From NCBI GenBank assembly GCA_038496675.1, contig CM076653.1, forward strand, positions 18,639,842-18,703,841: DNA of 64,000 nt, written 5' to 3'. This stretch comes from Rachycentron canadum (taxonomy: Eukaryota; Chordata; Actinopteri; Carangiformes; Rachycentridae). Made by a program: the position numbers and the translations under genes. Positions 1 through 13,210 of this stretch are shown piece by piece. The notes beneath the pieces are model-generated. The model was given only the letters and a program-made list of their open reading frames with translations, ran no database searches and was not told the DNA's origin. Positions within the stretch are counted from its first letter, which is position 1; every line of letters starts with the position of its first letter.

Positions 1-547
1 ATACACAACTTGTATGTCCATCATTGGAAGAGTTATTAGTCGCTCTAATAATTCCCTCCTGGCCATGAAATGATCTCCTCCCGGAGTGACTACAATGAAA
101 AAGATTGGGGACAAAATCCTCAGACCTCTCTCTCTCTGCAGAGGGGAAATCTGTATTAAAAATCAAGAGTAGACAAATATTGCACACATGGCATCAGGGA
201 TGAGATGGTGTTTTGTTTTTCTATAAGATCATAGATACTGACAGTACTGTAGATGTCATAGGTGAGCTGTGATACCCTAACAAGAAGGAGGCACCAGATC
301 TAGTTATAATAACAACAACACATGGCAGTAAGTGCCGTTGTAGCAACAGGTATGGCGTGACACTATCGTGAATCATGGTTATAGTTGACCAGAAGCCAGT
401 GAGCAATGAATGGCGTCATGTTTAATATGAAATGAGGAGACACCTTAAACTCTGATCTGAACAGAGAATTCATTGTGAGTGTGTTTCAGTTTTTTACTTT
501 ATATTAACATGTTCTGAAATGTTACCATCATTGATTAAATTATTATA

Positions 548-550
<3 letters not shown>

Positions 551-582
<32 letters not shown>

Positions 583-615
583 TACTTTCATTTTCATCAC
601 ACTTTACCCCTACGG

Positions 616-671
<56 letters not shown>
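551..671. repeat. Compound microsatellite (AT)n and (TG)n
   Basis: An uninterrupted AT run at 551-581 (about 15 units) and a TG run at 618-671 (about 27 units) are separated by 36 bases of unique sequence. Confidence 0.97.
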
Positions 672-672
<1 letters not shown>

Positions 673-1380
673 CCATGGTATCGAATCTGGCACCAGGAAT
701 TGTGGGATTTCACCATTAGTGTGGTGACATAGCTACTTAGCTTGGCTTGGCATCAGTGTGATTTTCCACTCTCAACATGTGAACATGAATATTTATGAAA
801 GATGAAAATAGTCAATGTCTTCTGCAAAAAAGGTTTTTCCATTGCAGATTTTTTTTTCTTCAGTCTTCTAATGTGGCCATTCAGAACTTTTCCCATGTGG
901 TCAGACAATACACTGTACATATGAACCACTCACAAAACATCTCTGATTCAAAATAGGTCTCAGTAATATTTCCAGTGCACTGAGTTGTGGCTGGTTTGTG
1001 GTTAGAGTGAAACACAAAGTAAATAAGGTGATACCTGATTCATCGTCATGGTGTAGCATCCATTGCCACCTGTTAGGATGCATGGTGATGACCCTTGTTT
1101 AATATCAGATGGATAAAGCTCAATCTGTTGTCTCCTCTGATCATTTTAAGCCAGTTCTTTATAGCTCATAAAGGTTGTTGTCTTTGATGCCCACAAGCAC
1201 AGCATCTTAGACATTTTAGACACTGTACTGCAAAGCATTATGGTGTTGAACGTAACTGTTACTCAGACTGGGAGGTAACATTATACTTCAGTTAGGCTTA
1301 TATTTACTCGTCACCGCACCATCTTTCTGTTAAGTTACTTTCCATGCCCTTGCCTTTATTTCTGTCATAGTGAGAGAGAG

Positions 1381-1485
1381 GATGACATGCAGCAAAGGGA
1401 TCCAGGCCGGACTGTAACTCTTCCCACCACAACAAGTACTAAACCTAAAACGCATGTGCTTCACCAGTTGAGCTACCAGGGCGCA
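1381..1485. repeat. tRNA-like SINE remnant
   Basis: GACATGCAGCAAAGGGATCC at the left and CACCAGTTGAGCTACCAGGG at the right resemble a degenerate short interspersed repeat with tRNA-like ends that I recognise from percomorph introns. It is too diverged to be a functional tRNA. Confidence 0.45.
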
Positions 1486-4400
1486 TCATCACAGGCAGAC
1501 TATCGTTTGTCTCTCACACAGAATGTCTTTTATTAGCCTTTATTTATGTCCAACTACAGAACGTAGCAGACTTTTTTCAAAGGTCTTTATGTATAACTCT
1601 CTCAGTTTTATATGTAGAGTTAGTCATAACAGTTAGTACAAAGCCTTGTTACCAATGACTTCTCTCTCTCTCTCTCTCTGCTTGGTGTGTCAGATGTTAA
1701 GGTATTCCTCTGCCTCTTTTATTAATAATCATATATGTAATAAAAGTGGTTTATTTGCCATAATGGAGGTGAAGCTCAGTTTAGTCGAAGGGCTCCTTTG
1801 CTTGCCTGCAGTTCCCAAGCATCTGATAAACCAGAGTGCCTGAATGTAATGTGTAGCCCTAAGCGCCTCGTGGACATCCATACATGCCCCCATCACGTAT
1901 CAGGTTTATACTCAGTTTATTTGAAAAAAGCCTCTAAATGTAGCAACTATGTGCTAAGTTAGCAACACTGCAGACTGTAAACTGTAAAGAAGCTGTTTGC
2001 ACTAGAAACTCCAAATCAGTGACGAGGTCAGTCAGTCACATTCACTGTTGTGGTCCAGCCAACGATCACAGCCACCAGTAATCCCTTTATTATATGCATG
2101 GGCATGATTTTAAAAAATATACACCTATCCTTTAAAGTGACTTCCTGATTTGACGTGGGGTTATCTGAGGTCCTTATACATAATAAGTGTATTACCCAGT
2201 TTAGAGAATGGGGCACCAGCTCGAAGGCTGAGCAATGCACTCCAGTGGATGGGGCTATAAAAAAAAATGTGTTTTAGCAACAAAAAAAATGTCTGTATCA
2301 GTTTATGCATCCCCATTTTTAACTACACTTGGGGGAGACAGGCAGCAGATGCTTGTTTTGGCCTGTTAGCTATAGCAGCTTCAGTTTAAACCATCAACAC
2401 AGAGTAATCCAGTCTGATTTTGTTATCTTTATGAAAGACACCTTTGGATGAGTGGATCAGTGGATTATTATGAACTAATGGAATTTGAATAATGTAAATA
2501 TAAATAATCAAGAAAAATACAGCCAGTCTTATTCTGATTCAAAGGTAGGGAGTTGCAATTTTTGAAGTCATTGTTCTTGGACCGAACATTGTAGAGAATC
2601 TATCCAAGCTAACAATGTGTAGCATTACAGTCTCCAAACTTATTGGTTGTGTTATATTGGTGAGGCAGTTCCACAATGAGAAGCTCAGTCTCTGTTGGGT
2701 TGTGGAACATAACAGGACAGTCCAGCTGTCACATACATAATGCACTATTTTAGTTTAACTTGTAATATTTATCTGTCATAGATTTGCACTGAATTGTGTC
2801 TCAAACATACAGGACAAACTTGGAACTTGGAACTTGTTTTCAATTTTGTGGGATGGTGGGCAAGATAAAGTTGTGAAAATATCTGAAAAGTAGCCTAGAC
2901 TTCATCTGATACTGGCCTTTTTCAAAGTAGCTGAAACATGTTCTTGTGACTGTCCCATCTGCAGCAGTCCATCACCTGAGAGGGGTACAGGTAATACACT
3001 GACTATGTGTAAGTACACACAACCCTATGTCAAATAACCTGTACTATGCCTGTAATGCACACATGTACCTAGTCATTTAGGTAAATACAAGCAAGTGTAC
3101 AAGCTCTACATTAAGAGACAAGAGAAGGCAATTATAAAAATCTTGGCATTCAAAGAGTCATGCAGATCACGTAATAATAATGATGATGTGTGCAGGTAAA
3201 GTGGATGAATTTCTGGTGCAGTACTTATTGTACATTTTCATTGAGTACGCAGTTAAGTTTGAACTGATTTCTGATCAGTCTCCTAATAAGTGATATATTG
3301 TTATATAGTATACATTACTAGGTTACTATAGTAAAAGTGTATTACAGTTGTGTCTCGTCTGTCAAAAAGACACATTGTAATGCTTCTGTTTTAATTCTGT
3401 CATAGCTCCAAATAGCTCTAGTGAGATTTACAATCATTTTGCCAAGTGGCCAAAAGAGAAACATTGCAAGAAGCAAAAGGTGCAATAAAAAGGTAAATGA
3501 TGAATTGAATCCAAAATAAAAATATACTACATCGCTATTCACTTCGGCCCCGAATGACCTTATATAAATTGAACTGTGAATAAATTCTCAATGCTCCAGC
3601 TAGACACTTTTTGTGGAGTGTTATGGAAATTGTATTGAAATACCACTACAGTGTTTACACAAAGAAGAAGTGTAGTACTTGTCTCTGTAGGGTTTCCTCT
3701 AGTTTGTTTCTATGTCTTCTGATAGCTCATATCAATGTGCTCACACAGCTAAGCTTCACTGGGCTACAGTGTAAATATCCCAGACCTATTATTAATCCAA
3801 CTAAATGTTCCTAGCCGTTGTCAAGCCACTAAGTACAAAATGGTGAATTGCAGACACGAAGAGAGATAATTGCCACTCACACTGGAAATTTGGCAAGCGC
3901 CTTCCCCATGAGACCCGGATGAAATGGTGCTTCAACCCCCGAAACTGTCATTCTTAATGAAATGGTAATTACAAACCCAGCGGAACAGCTGAGGGGCCTG
4001 CCGGGGCCCACAGAGCCCAACTACCAGAATAAACCTGCTACAACAACCTGCAGAGAGGAGGGAGAGAAGGGAGGGAGGCTGGAAGGAGGAGGAAGCAGGT
4101 GGAGGAAGGGGAGAGAAAGATGATATGAAGCAGGAGAATGGTTCAGGTAGGCACTAACACTGGGAATCTGAGATTTATTTCAATTGTGAAATGTAATACA
4201 CACTCCAGGTTGGAGTGTGCTGTACACTGGGACCCTCATCAATAACGCCGGCTGTGTGGAAGGCAGGAGGGGAGGTTGGTTAAAAGCGCCCACACAGCCT
4301 GGGTAATTGATTGCTTTGTAAGTGAACGTGTCTTTAACCTTTGGGAGGTCAGACCCAGTCGGACACCATCAGTCCTGCCTGGGGTTGAACCGCTTCCAGC

Positions 4401-4620
4401 CGTTTGTCTTCCGCTGCTCCCTCGTCTCAGGGCCGATTTGTCAAGCATGAGATGTTTTGGGTGTTTAGATTACAGGCGAGATGGGAAAACAAAGGCAAAA
4501 TGCCACCCCAAACAAAAGGCCCGAGCCTGGATCTCCCACTGATCTGCAGGCTGGGCAGGAGGCCAGCTACCTGGGGTGCTGAAACTGAAAGAAGGGAAGG
4601 GGGGGGACTATGCTGAAACA

Positions 4621-4785
4621 GAGCCACAATGAAGCCCCCGAAACACAGCCACTGTGGAACTTGAACCAGCGCCAGAATGGAGGCTGAACAGGAGCCAATG
4701 TGAGACTTGAACGACAGCCAGGACGGTGACATGAGATAGAGCCGGAATAGCGCCTTGAGACGCAGCCAAAATGGCAGCCAGAGAC
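4621..4785. repeat. Degenerate minisatellite, period 23-24 bp, about seven units
   Basis: GCCA (or GCCG) recurs at about 4623, 4648, 4671, 4694, 4717, 4741 and 4765, i.e. every 23-25 bases. The units share the pattern gcca-aatgg-gacttgaac-a. The similarity is weak but consistent across the block, pointing to an old tandem duplication. Confidence 0.55.
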
Positions 4786-5388
4786 TCTGGGGGATAGCAG
4801 GAAGCTTGGGGCGGCTAACTGTTTTCTTCATGGCAATAGTCCTCATCACTGGAGGTTTTAAAGTGTCCCTTCGCCACCCTCCCAGGTACTTAGGCCTGTC
4901 TGTCTGTCAGGCTGTTGGAGAGTGACTAAAGATGATTTATCCCTAAGATTATCGGGGCTGGTAGCTAAACCGTCACTCATACAATGCCCTGCAGAGACAG
5001 GACAGAAACAGACGACCCCCTCTAGGGCCAACACTCTGACACCTTTATTTGTTATCAGGGTGGTGCTGTTTATAGGTGGCCTGCTCATTTTAACAATTGG
5101 ACAGGAGAAAGTCAAACTCTCATCTTGTGAAATGCATGTGCAGATTATAGGTGTGTATTTATTTTCAGATGTGATATTTCATCACCATAAGGTAAAAGCA
5201 GCTTGTTCTTGCATGCTTGTGTCAGTGTGTTTTTGTAATGTATGAACACGTTGGTGTGTGCACATGCAAGGGTATGTGTGTGTTTGTGTTTGTGTCAAAG
5301 CACAAGGTGCTGCGTGTGCCTGCCAGTTCCATCTGCTGTTCTGTTTACCATAGACGTGATGTACCTGCCATTTCCCTCCTCAGCTGAG

Positions 5389-5416
5389 GTGTGTGTGTGT
5401 GTGTGTGTGTGTGTGT
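5389..5416. repeat. (GT)n microsatellite
   Basis: An uninterrupted GT dinucleotide run of about 14 units lies in the non-coding region upstream of the convertase exons. Confidence 0.95.
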
Positions 5417-7385
5417 TGTACGCTCCAATCCTGTTGTTAGATCTGACAACCACTAACGCAGGCTTGTGGTGAAAAAAGGGGGGAGGATACTCTCAAGTTC
5501 CATATCCCACCCTGACTTTGACAAACTGTCTAGAACTGTAGAATAGCTACACTTTCTCTTAACTTAGACTCTTCACCTCTCTCCTTGCCAGGATTTAAGA
5601 AGCCAAGACGTGTTCTGACATCCTTCTCTACACTGGAGTTTATTCTCAATGTTTTATATTTTTCAGAATTTGTTTCGTTCAAGTTCAATTATATTTCCGT
5701 GCTCCACTTAGCTTGTTCTTTCCTCTCTACTGTCTTACTAAGAGTTCAAGAGTAAATTATTTAACTCAGTTGTTACAAAGCCAAAAGACCTGTTTATCAT
5801 CGGAGATCAGCACAGATCAATCAGCAGATTAATCCGGTTTTCAGCTTGATCAGGTCACATTCATGTTCATGAGCCGCATGACTGTTTATGTCGCGCTCAC
5901 AGCAGCACAGACAAAGCCATAGCCGCACACAGAGCATGGCGTTGGCCTGGAAGACACAAACCTTCAAGATGAAGTGCTGCTGGAGCTGAAGTCTGCTGAA
6001 GACTTTTTAAAAAACCTGCATCAGCCAAATAAATTGCAATGAGTGTACCTGAAGTCAATTCAATACCTAAGCTTCAGTACTGACAGCCAAACAATGCTTT
6101 GTTTGATACCTGATATAAAACAGATATCTATATAATCCGTGGATCAAATGACGATGTAAAACCATAACAATGTGAAACAGGGCGTTTGTGTCTTCACAGA
6201 GCTTTTTTGTACATTTTCTTGATCAAAACTTTGAACCAAAACTTTGCTGTTTTAGATCAGTCTCACTACTTTCCTAATGTTGTTTTTGCATCGCATGCAG
6301 ACCAAAAACAGAACTAAAAGAGTGAATATTTGTTTGTTGCAATGTTGTTAAATCCAAACTATTATGAAATAGTTTGAATTTGGACAATTTTAAATGAGAA
6401 ACTATTTGATCATAGAATGATACCTCTTTATCAGCTTCAGGAACTATGAAGTTAGATGAACCAATATCTGGAATTAAATCAGCGACTGAAGACTTTTTGT
6501 GAATTCCTGTTTGGATATGAACCACAACAGAGATAAAAAAAAAAAAAAACAACCCAACAACAACAAACAAACAAACAAAAAAACAAACAGAGGTAGCAGT
6601 TTTACACAGGATAAAAATTCAAAATGTTCCTGTGATTTCTCAGCATTTGCTGTTAGGCCACTCTGATGTTTGAATTCATGTAGCTCATGAATGATTAAGA
6701 GAACATACATTAGGGGAAAAGGAGACACCAAGTTGTAGTTCCTGTACTTGAAAAGTAATTATGATTCCCAAGTTCATTAAATGAGTCCAAAATCCAGTTT
6801 AAGAAAAACCTAAAACCTAAACCTACATTTCATTTGTTAGTAAATAAAGAAAGTAGCCAGTCCTAATTAACAAAAATAAGAAGAAAATTAGATGTGTAAC
6901 CTGAGAATAAATCAGTCTGGTCAGAATTTTTATCACTGTAAATAAAGTAGTTTAATCTTTCCAAGAAAATATGACAAGACCAAGCAGGTCTGCTTCTGTT
7001 TGGTCTGCCTGCGAATTGACTGAAGATCAATAACCTCACACTCCGTCAGCTCCATAAATCCAGATGAATATGTGTATCAGTTGCAGTGGGGTGTTTGTGC
7101 GGGCGTGTGTGTGTGAAATGAGAGAGTGTATACACACCTAATGCATTCTGGCAAGCCATTTCCATTTCATGCAAGGCCATAGATCGTCTGAGGGCAGCGG
7201 GGCTCCCCTCTCACAAACACACACACTGTCTTTCTGGTGGGGCTGTAAAACTGGCCTTGCGTCTCTGCCCCAGCCAGATAGATTAATTAATTATCCAGGC
7301 CTCCTCTCTCTCTCTCCATTGCTGAGCCAATTACTCCATGACTGAGCCTGTGGTCTGTATACATGTGTTTTAAAAGGGAAAGAGA

Positions 7386-7387
<2 letters not shown>

Positions 7388-7443
<56 letters not shown>
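7388..7443. repeat. (GT)n microsatellite
   Basis: An uninterrupted GT run of about 28 units follows a block (6990-7380) that otherwise looks non-repetitive. Confidence 0.97.
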
Positions 7444-7446
<3 letters not shown>

Positions 7447-8664
7447 TAAAGATATAGCTCATCCACAGACCAACACTCCCACTATCACTTAGTATTAGAG
7501 TAGCTATGCAATGGTATTGTTTCGTGTGAACTGAGAGTGGATCTATGTGTGGGTAATTGTTGGCTAATTGACAGGAAGTGGCGGCTCTTTATTGATGTGT
7601 GTGTATGTGTGGATAAAAGAGGAGAAGAGAAATAAAGTCCTCGTGTTGAATAGGATTTGTAAGTCTTGGTGGGCCAGTGGTTTTTCATTGACCCCTGACC
7701 TAAAATCATGATTGGTTATGTAGACATGGTGGCTTTATTTAGACACATATGGCACCATATCTGAACTTTTAGCTCTTCATTCTTTACTGTCCTCTTTTGC
7801 TTTAAATTCAAGTTTTGGTGGAATATTGTGTGACCTTTAAAAGCCTGGAGTACCAGTATAATAATGCTACAGTTGTACGCAGAGAGGCAAAATGTTGCTG
7901 GTGTGTGTGTGTGTTTGATTGATGTGTCAGCAGATATACTGGGCTGAATGAGCCGAGTGTGTGTTTGTGTGCGTTTGTGTGTGACATACACTGACTCGCC
8001 CTGAGGGACAGGGGAAGCGGAGCACTGCACCTCCTGCAGGGGGTGCCGTGTCTCCCGGCAGGGGGGTGCAGCAGGCAAACAGAGGGGTGCCTTTACACCC
8101 CTCCCCACACACACACACACACAAATCCCACCCCACTTCACCATACTGCACTACAAGATGGGTGGGGGTTGTTGGGACCCTGTGCTCCTCTAAACCTCCA
8201 CTAATGCATAATTCAATTCAAGTAGCAATTTTGATATTTTGCTAGGGGGTTAGAAAAATATGAAAACATTTCTAAATAAAGTTCCACAACGGAGTTCAGA
8301 GTTGAATTACGTCACTACCATGATTAGCTGGCAGCGTGTTGGTAACGCTCCAGTTTGCAGAGCTGTAGTCTCTCCACCTGGTCAAATTCCCCTCATACTG
8401 TCCAAATTCCTCCAAATTAGTCTAATACAAATGGCCATCAGGATTCGCTATTAGTATCTCGTCTATCCAATGGTCTGTTTGGTGTCCTGGAGACTTGGGA
8501 ACTTCTCTCACAGCTCAATAAACATAATTAACATGGTTTCATCACATTGACACTTCATGGCTTGAAGTATTTTGAACTGATTGTTATCTCTGTTCAGGGT
8601 CATATTCATATTCTCTACACCTGTGACTGTGTCAGTAAGGTCATATGATGAAGTGGAACATCAC

Positions 8665-8665
<1 letters not shown>

Positions 8666-8696
<31 letters not shown>
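8666..8696. repeat. Compound tetranucleotide repeat (GATA)n(GACA)n
   Basis: Four GATA units are followed directly by GACA units, a compound tetranucleotide microsatellite common in fish genomes. Confidence 0.93.
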
Positions 8697-9599
8697 TTGT
8701 AACATCAATCATGTTGTATGCTAACTGATACTGTATGTGAAATACAAACCTTTTGAAGTCAATGTTGCTCCCCTGATAGAATCATGTAGCAGATGTCAGA
8801 CTGTTCAATGAACACGTAAAAGCAGACTTTGTTTTTGATTGTTACATTCCTGTTTGCTCTATCACATTTAGTGATATGACATCAACACCGTGTCCCTTTG
8901 AAGAGGTAAACAAAGGCTCCTGGTTCACCGTTTGCTTTGTCCAGAGTGAAAGGAAAGCACTCGGGACCCTGGAGGGAATCTTCTGCCAAGCTTGTAGTGC
9001 AGCCTCACTCTCTCTCTCTGTCTCCCTCTTTCTCTTTGCCCACAAGGGCAGAGACATCGAAAAGGACTGTACCTTGGTGTACGTCCAACAAAAGCTCTCT
9101 GCTGAATTTCATCCTCCTTTGAATTTGTGTTTGAATAACACTAACAGCTACAAATCAAAATATGTTGGACACTGAGAGTGAGGTCATGGGACGTAGATCA
9201 TTGTGGTTTAGAGAGAAGTCTCCTTGTATGAGAGACGGGAAGGGTGGCTGCCGCTTTGACTGATGGCTGTAGAGACTGAGAGAGCCGTTTGGTGCCCATT
9301 CTCCTGAGACTAAACCCATGCCTGTGCCAAACCCCTCATTTTCCCCCCTGCAATATATTTCATTAAACTTTTAACTCTTTGCGAGGTAATTCACTTGACA
9401 TTTCAAGGCTGTGCTGTTGAAGGCTGAGTGTTCCTCTCTGTGTAATTTTATGTCGGAGCAGATATTTGCCTAATGCAGCCCTAAAAATATGTTCCAAAAT
9501 CTTTCCCCTATAAAAACACACATTCAATAACAGTGAAATGAATGAAACTGTAAAACATCCAAACCAACAGAGCTGAGCAGCACAGCACAGCATTTCACG

Positions 9600-9960
9600 G
9601 TTACAACCATGCAGGTCCCAGTGGCGCAGATATAATTAAGACCTCTTCTTAATTACTTAATAAGCCTAATTAGTAACATTTCTGAGCAGCAGATTTGGCT
9701 GTAAGAGCGATGGAAATCAGACGAATGTTAAGTCTATTTGTTATTTCATTTAAATCCTAATGTTAATGAAATTAGTGCATCATGATATTACAGAAACAAG
9801 CCACACTGGGATTGACCATAGGGTTAATGCAGTTTTTTATGCTCCTGATAAACATTCAATTAAGTGGCACAAAAGGAGGACAAAAATAATCATAGAAAAC
9901 AAGCGTAAATATAGTTTCTGTTGACTGCTCCAGTCATTAAGCATTTATTGTATCCACCTT
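9600..9960. promoter_or_regulatory. Candidate conserved non-coding element, ATTA-rich
   Basis: This unique, non-repetitive sequence is dense in homeodomain cores (TAATTA, ATTAAT, CTTAATTAC, CCTAATTAG). It has no open frame and no recognisable transposon. Such composition is typical of enhancers near developmental regulators. The call rests on appearance only. Confidence 0.3.
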
Positions 9961-12179
9961 TTCTTCATTTTTCATTAATCCATGGCCAGATGTTATGGAG
10001 AGGTGCGTGAAACTGACCAGGGGTCTGCTGTGTTGTCATCTGAGGCAACTAACTAAGGCAAAGCCCACCAATCATGCACTGGAGCTGCTGCTGCATTCTT
10101 GGCCACTTAATTAGAAGTTGTTGATACCACAGAAGGTGTCACCAACCTTTTCAGGCACTGAACAGATGGTGTCCCCTCTTTTTGAGGTCCTGCCAGTGCC
10201 CACTCTGTGGCTCCTGGGAAAATGACCTAACTCACAGGCAGCTGCTTAGTGCGGCTTGAGTGATTCTTTACAGGCACTTCTATTGGGAGGGGGAGTGATG
10301 GCTTAGCAGGACATACCACTGCAAACAAGGGGTGAGACCGCCATAGTTAGGCCTCTGGATAGCTGCAAAAATCTGTTTTGGTTGCACCACTGCAGTTGTT
10401 AAAGCTGTGTTTTTAATGGCGTGTGCACAGATGAAGCAAGGACCTCGACCCTGGAGATCTTGATGTCTCAGTGCTAGTTGGGTTTGTGTGCACCTTCCTG
10501 TGCTGATGGCAGATGGTGTGAATATCAACAGAGAAAGGACCTAGGAAGGCCTGCAGAACAAAAAGTGAAAAGGGTTCCTCGACAGTTACAAAGAGGCCCC
10601 ACGGATAGGTGGGGGTGGGTGATGGGGGGGTGGCCTTCATCCTAATGGATAAAAAGAAGGAGGGGAGTAAGAGTTTGCAAGGGCATTCGCTGTCAAGGAA
10701 TGAGAGTGGATGGAGAAAATGCGAGGGCCGCAGATTCGATATGTGTGGAGGCGGGGGGTCGGGGGTTTAACATGCTTCGTGCTGCGTGGACAGAAGATCT
10801 GCTGTCACTCTGTAGTCGGCTTGGCTCAACCTCCCTCTAACCACGCAGGAGGTGGAGAAAGAACAAGTTGAAAATTGGATGACTATGTTTTCTGACTAAT
10901 TGCTTGATATGCATTACATTATGTGGGTTTCATCTTAAAGACATTTTAAACTTAAGCATTTTTGCAGCAATTCCAAAAGGAACATGCACAAATCCAGTGA
11001 TTAAACTACTCGGAAATGTCACAAAACAGCTACAGCTCTAAATCCTCTGCACACATTTGTATTTGGAGAAATCACAAGGCTCTTGCTGGACGTAGCAGTG
11101 TGCTGCTCTCTAAATTCCCTGCTACTGATGATGAGATGGCTGGAAAGCTAGGGAGTCTTCTTGAAAAGCGGCTCAGCTCAGCGGTGCTGTTTCACTGACA
11201 TGGCAGTGAACATAAAATCTGTCATTTTCATCATGTTCCATCGTGGGTAAACCTGTTTCCTGCAGCTTTCTCTATCAGATATATGTCTGTGTGGCTTTAT
11301 GGCCATGGAGCTCGGGCAGGCCCGATCGATCTGCGGGAGCTATAGCTTTTAATAGGTGCACAGCTCTCACTAAGGGGTACAGGGTGGGGAGGGTATATTT
11401 AATGACTTAAAGTGAGCAAGGTGGCAAGACCCGGTCACCAACATTTTCTGTTTTATGAAAAGTCAGGCTACCAGTTTTCTCCACACTGCATGATGTCTTA
11501 TGGTTGGTGGTTTTCCCATTTATAGAGGCCAAATCTAGAAAATTACGCAAATTGTATGCTTTGTGACACTGGTGTGTATATCCCGTAAGAGTCTGTTTGG
11601 GTTGTAATGTGTTCATGTAACAAAAACTCCAGAGACACATGGAAGATTCCTTATTTACAGTCATGGTGAAGAATTCTTTTCTTTGGACTTTTGGATACAG
11701 ATTTCACATTAATAAGGCTAATGTTACAGGACAAGTAAGGTGACACAGAAATATCATTTTAATTACTGCATTAATTTGTGAGTTAATGATCTAATTAGCA
11801 TAACCGGATACATTTCGTGGAATGGTCATTATCGTTACCATTACATTAAATATATCCGGGGCATAAGACAGCTCAAGTACCTCTTGTTGTCGCCGTTGCT
11901 GGTAAAGTAGTGCCATACTGATAAAATGTGTGTCAGGCTGCTGATATTTTACTGTCAAAATTCCATGTAAAGATCAAAGCTCATGATGAGTTGCTCTTGA
12001 ATTGAACAGGTGTTGTCTGTTTAGCCAGAGCCTGATCTTTATCATTCCTCTATGCCACAGAACTTTCCTCTTGTCTGAGAACTATTAAAACCACATGAGC
12101 CACGCTGTTGCAGTGGCTGAAGCCTTCCCTCATGAGTGTGAGCATGAGCGCTGGATTTTATTTAAAATAAATTCAATTC

Positions 12180-12290
12180 CACATTCACTGTCCTGATGCC
12201 ATTAATATTCACCGGCAAAAAAATGTGGATTAATCCGCTGCTGAAAATAGTTCCTACTAATGCACTGCTTATTCCTGTTTGAGTGATGGG
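12180..12290. promoter_or_regulatory. Candidate regulatory element with GGATTAATCC palindrome
   Basis: The block is non-repetitive and contains CCATTAATATTC and the perfect palindrome GGATTAATCC (12227-12236), the form bound by paired OTX/PITX-type homeodomains. No coding potential is seen. Confidence 0.3.
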
Positions 12291-13119
12291 TGTGAACTAC
12301 AGTGCCCAGCTGTTTTGGTAGACTGCTGAGCCTTTTTTAATAATGAAAAGAAAATGAAAGTATATTTGTGGCATTTGTTTGAAGATGTATATCTTCAGTA
12401 GGAGGTCAGACAGTAATCTGAGACGAAATAAGAAAGGTATATAGAAAAATATAGAATAACTCTGCATTCTCTGACTGCATTCAGAGCATTGCAGTAAAAA
12501 AGGCTCCATCATGCTGTTATTACAAGCGAGCAAAGTTAGCTAACGAGTAAAATTAGTTTGAATGCCACTTAAAAGATCAGGGAGCGTCAAAAATCACAGT
12601 TCCTTGTAAATAGTTGATGTTAGTGGCTTCTAACACACACTGACACAAAATGAAAATGCTTCTACCTTTAATCATGTAGTACAAGCTCACCTGGACCTTG
12701 AATAGCCAAATAATATGCTCAGGTTCTTTATTCTTTGGATTTGCAGTCACTAGCCTAGGCTCCTGCTTTCAGCTGCCAGCTGTGTTTTGCTACAACTCTA
12801 CACAGATTTCACAAACCCCCCAAATGACCTTGAACTTCAGCAGCGCACCTCAACCCCACACACCCGTCTGCCTAATGCTATTATGCTGGGGCCTGCATGC
12901 TAAAAGTCATTGGTGGTGATAGTGGCTGATTAGATTGTGTCCATTGATCGCACGGCGTGCTGTTAGGACGAGGACGTTGTGGGCTGCAGCTCCTGCCTCT
13001 CCTCCTCACACACACTGACAGTCTGAGACAGAGGAGATGGAGCCTCATGCAGGGCAGCAGATTGAGTTATTGATCAGCTCTCCTTTCTCCTGTCTCTGTC
13101 TCTCTCTGCTGCTCCAAGA

Positions 13120-13210
13120 GACCCCGTCATCAGGATAATGAATTTCACTTATTGCAGATTAACGGCATAAGGTTTGTATGGTAATAATGGCAGAAATTAG
13201 CTCTTTGTCA
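13120..13210. promoter_or_regulatory. Candidate conserved non-coding element
   Basis: This unique stretch has ATAATGAATTTCAC, GATTAACGGCA and GTAATAATGGCAG. It lacks repeat features and open frames and sits 0.8 kb before the first convertase exon seen. Enhancer status is a guess from composition. Confidence 0.25.

Noticed and set aside
1381..1485. Possible functional tRNA gene in the SINE remnant.
   Set aside because: It cannot be folded by eye into a full cloverleaf, and the B-box-like region is degenerate.
4427..4849. Minus-strand frame of 140 codons with repeated W/F/L-rich segments that looks like a membrane protein.
   Set aside because: The periodicity comes from the 23-24 bp DNA repeat; no splice sites or family resemblance.
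8876..9175. Frame of about 99 codons starting MTSTPCPFEEV.
   Set aside because: No resemblance to any family, includes a (TC)n stretch, and no convincing splice signals.
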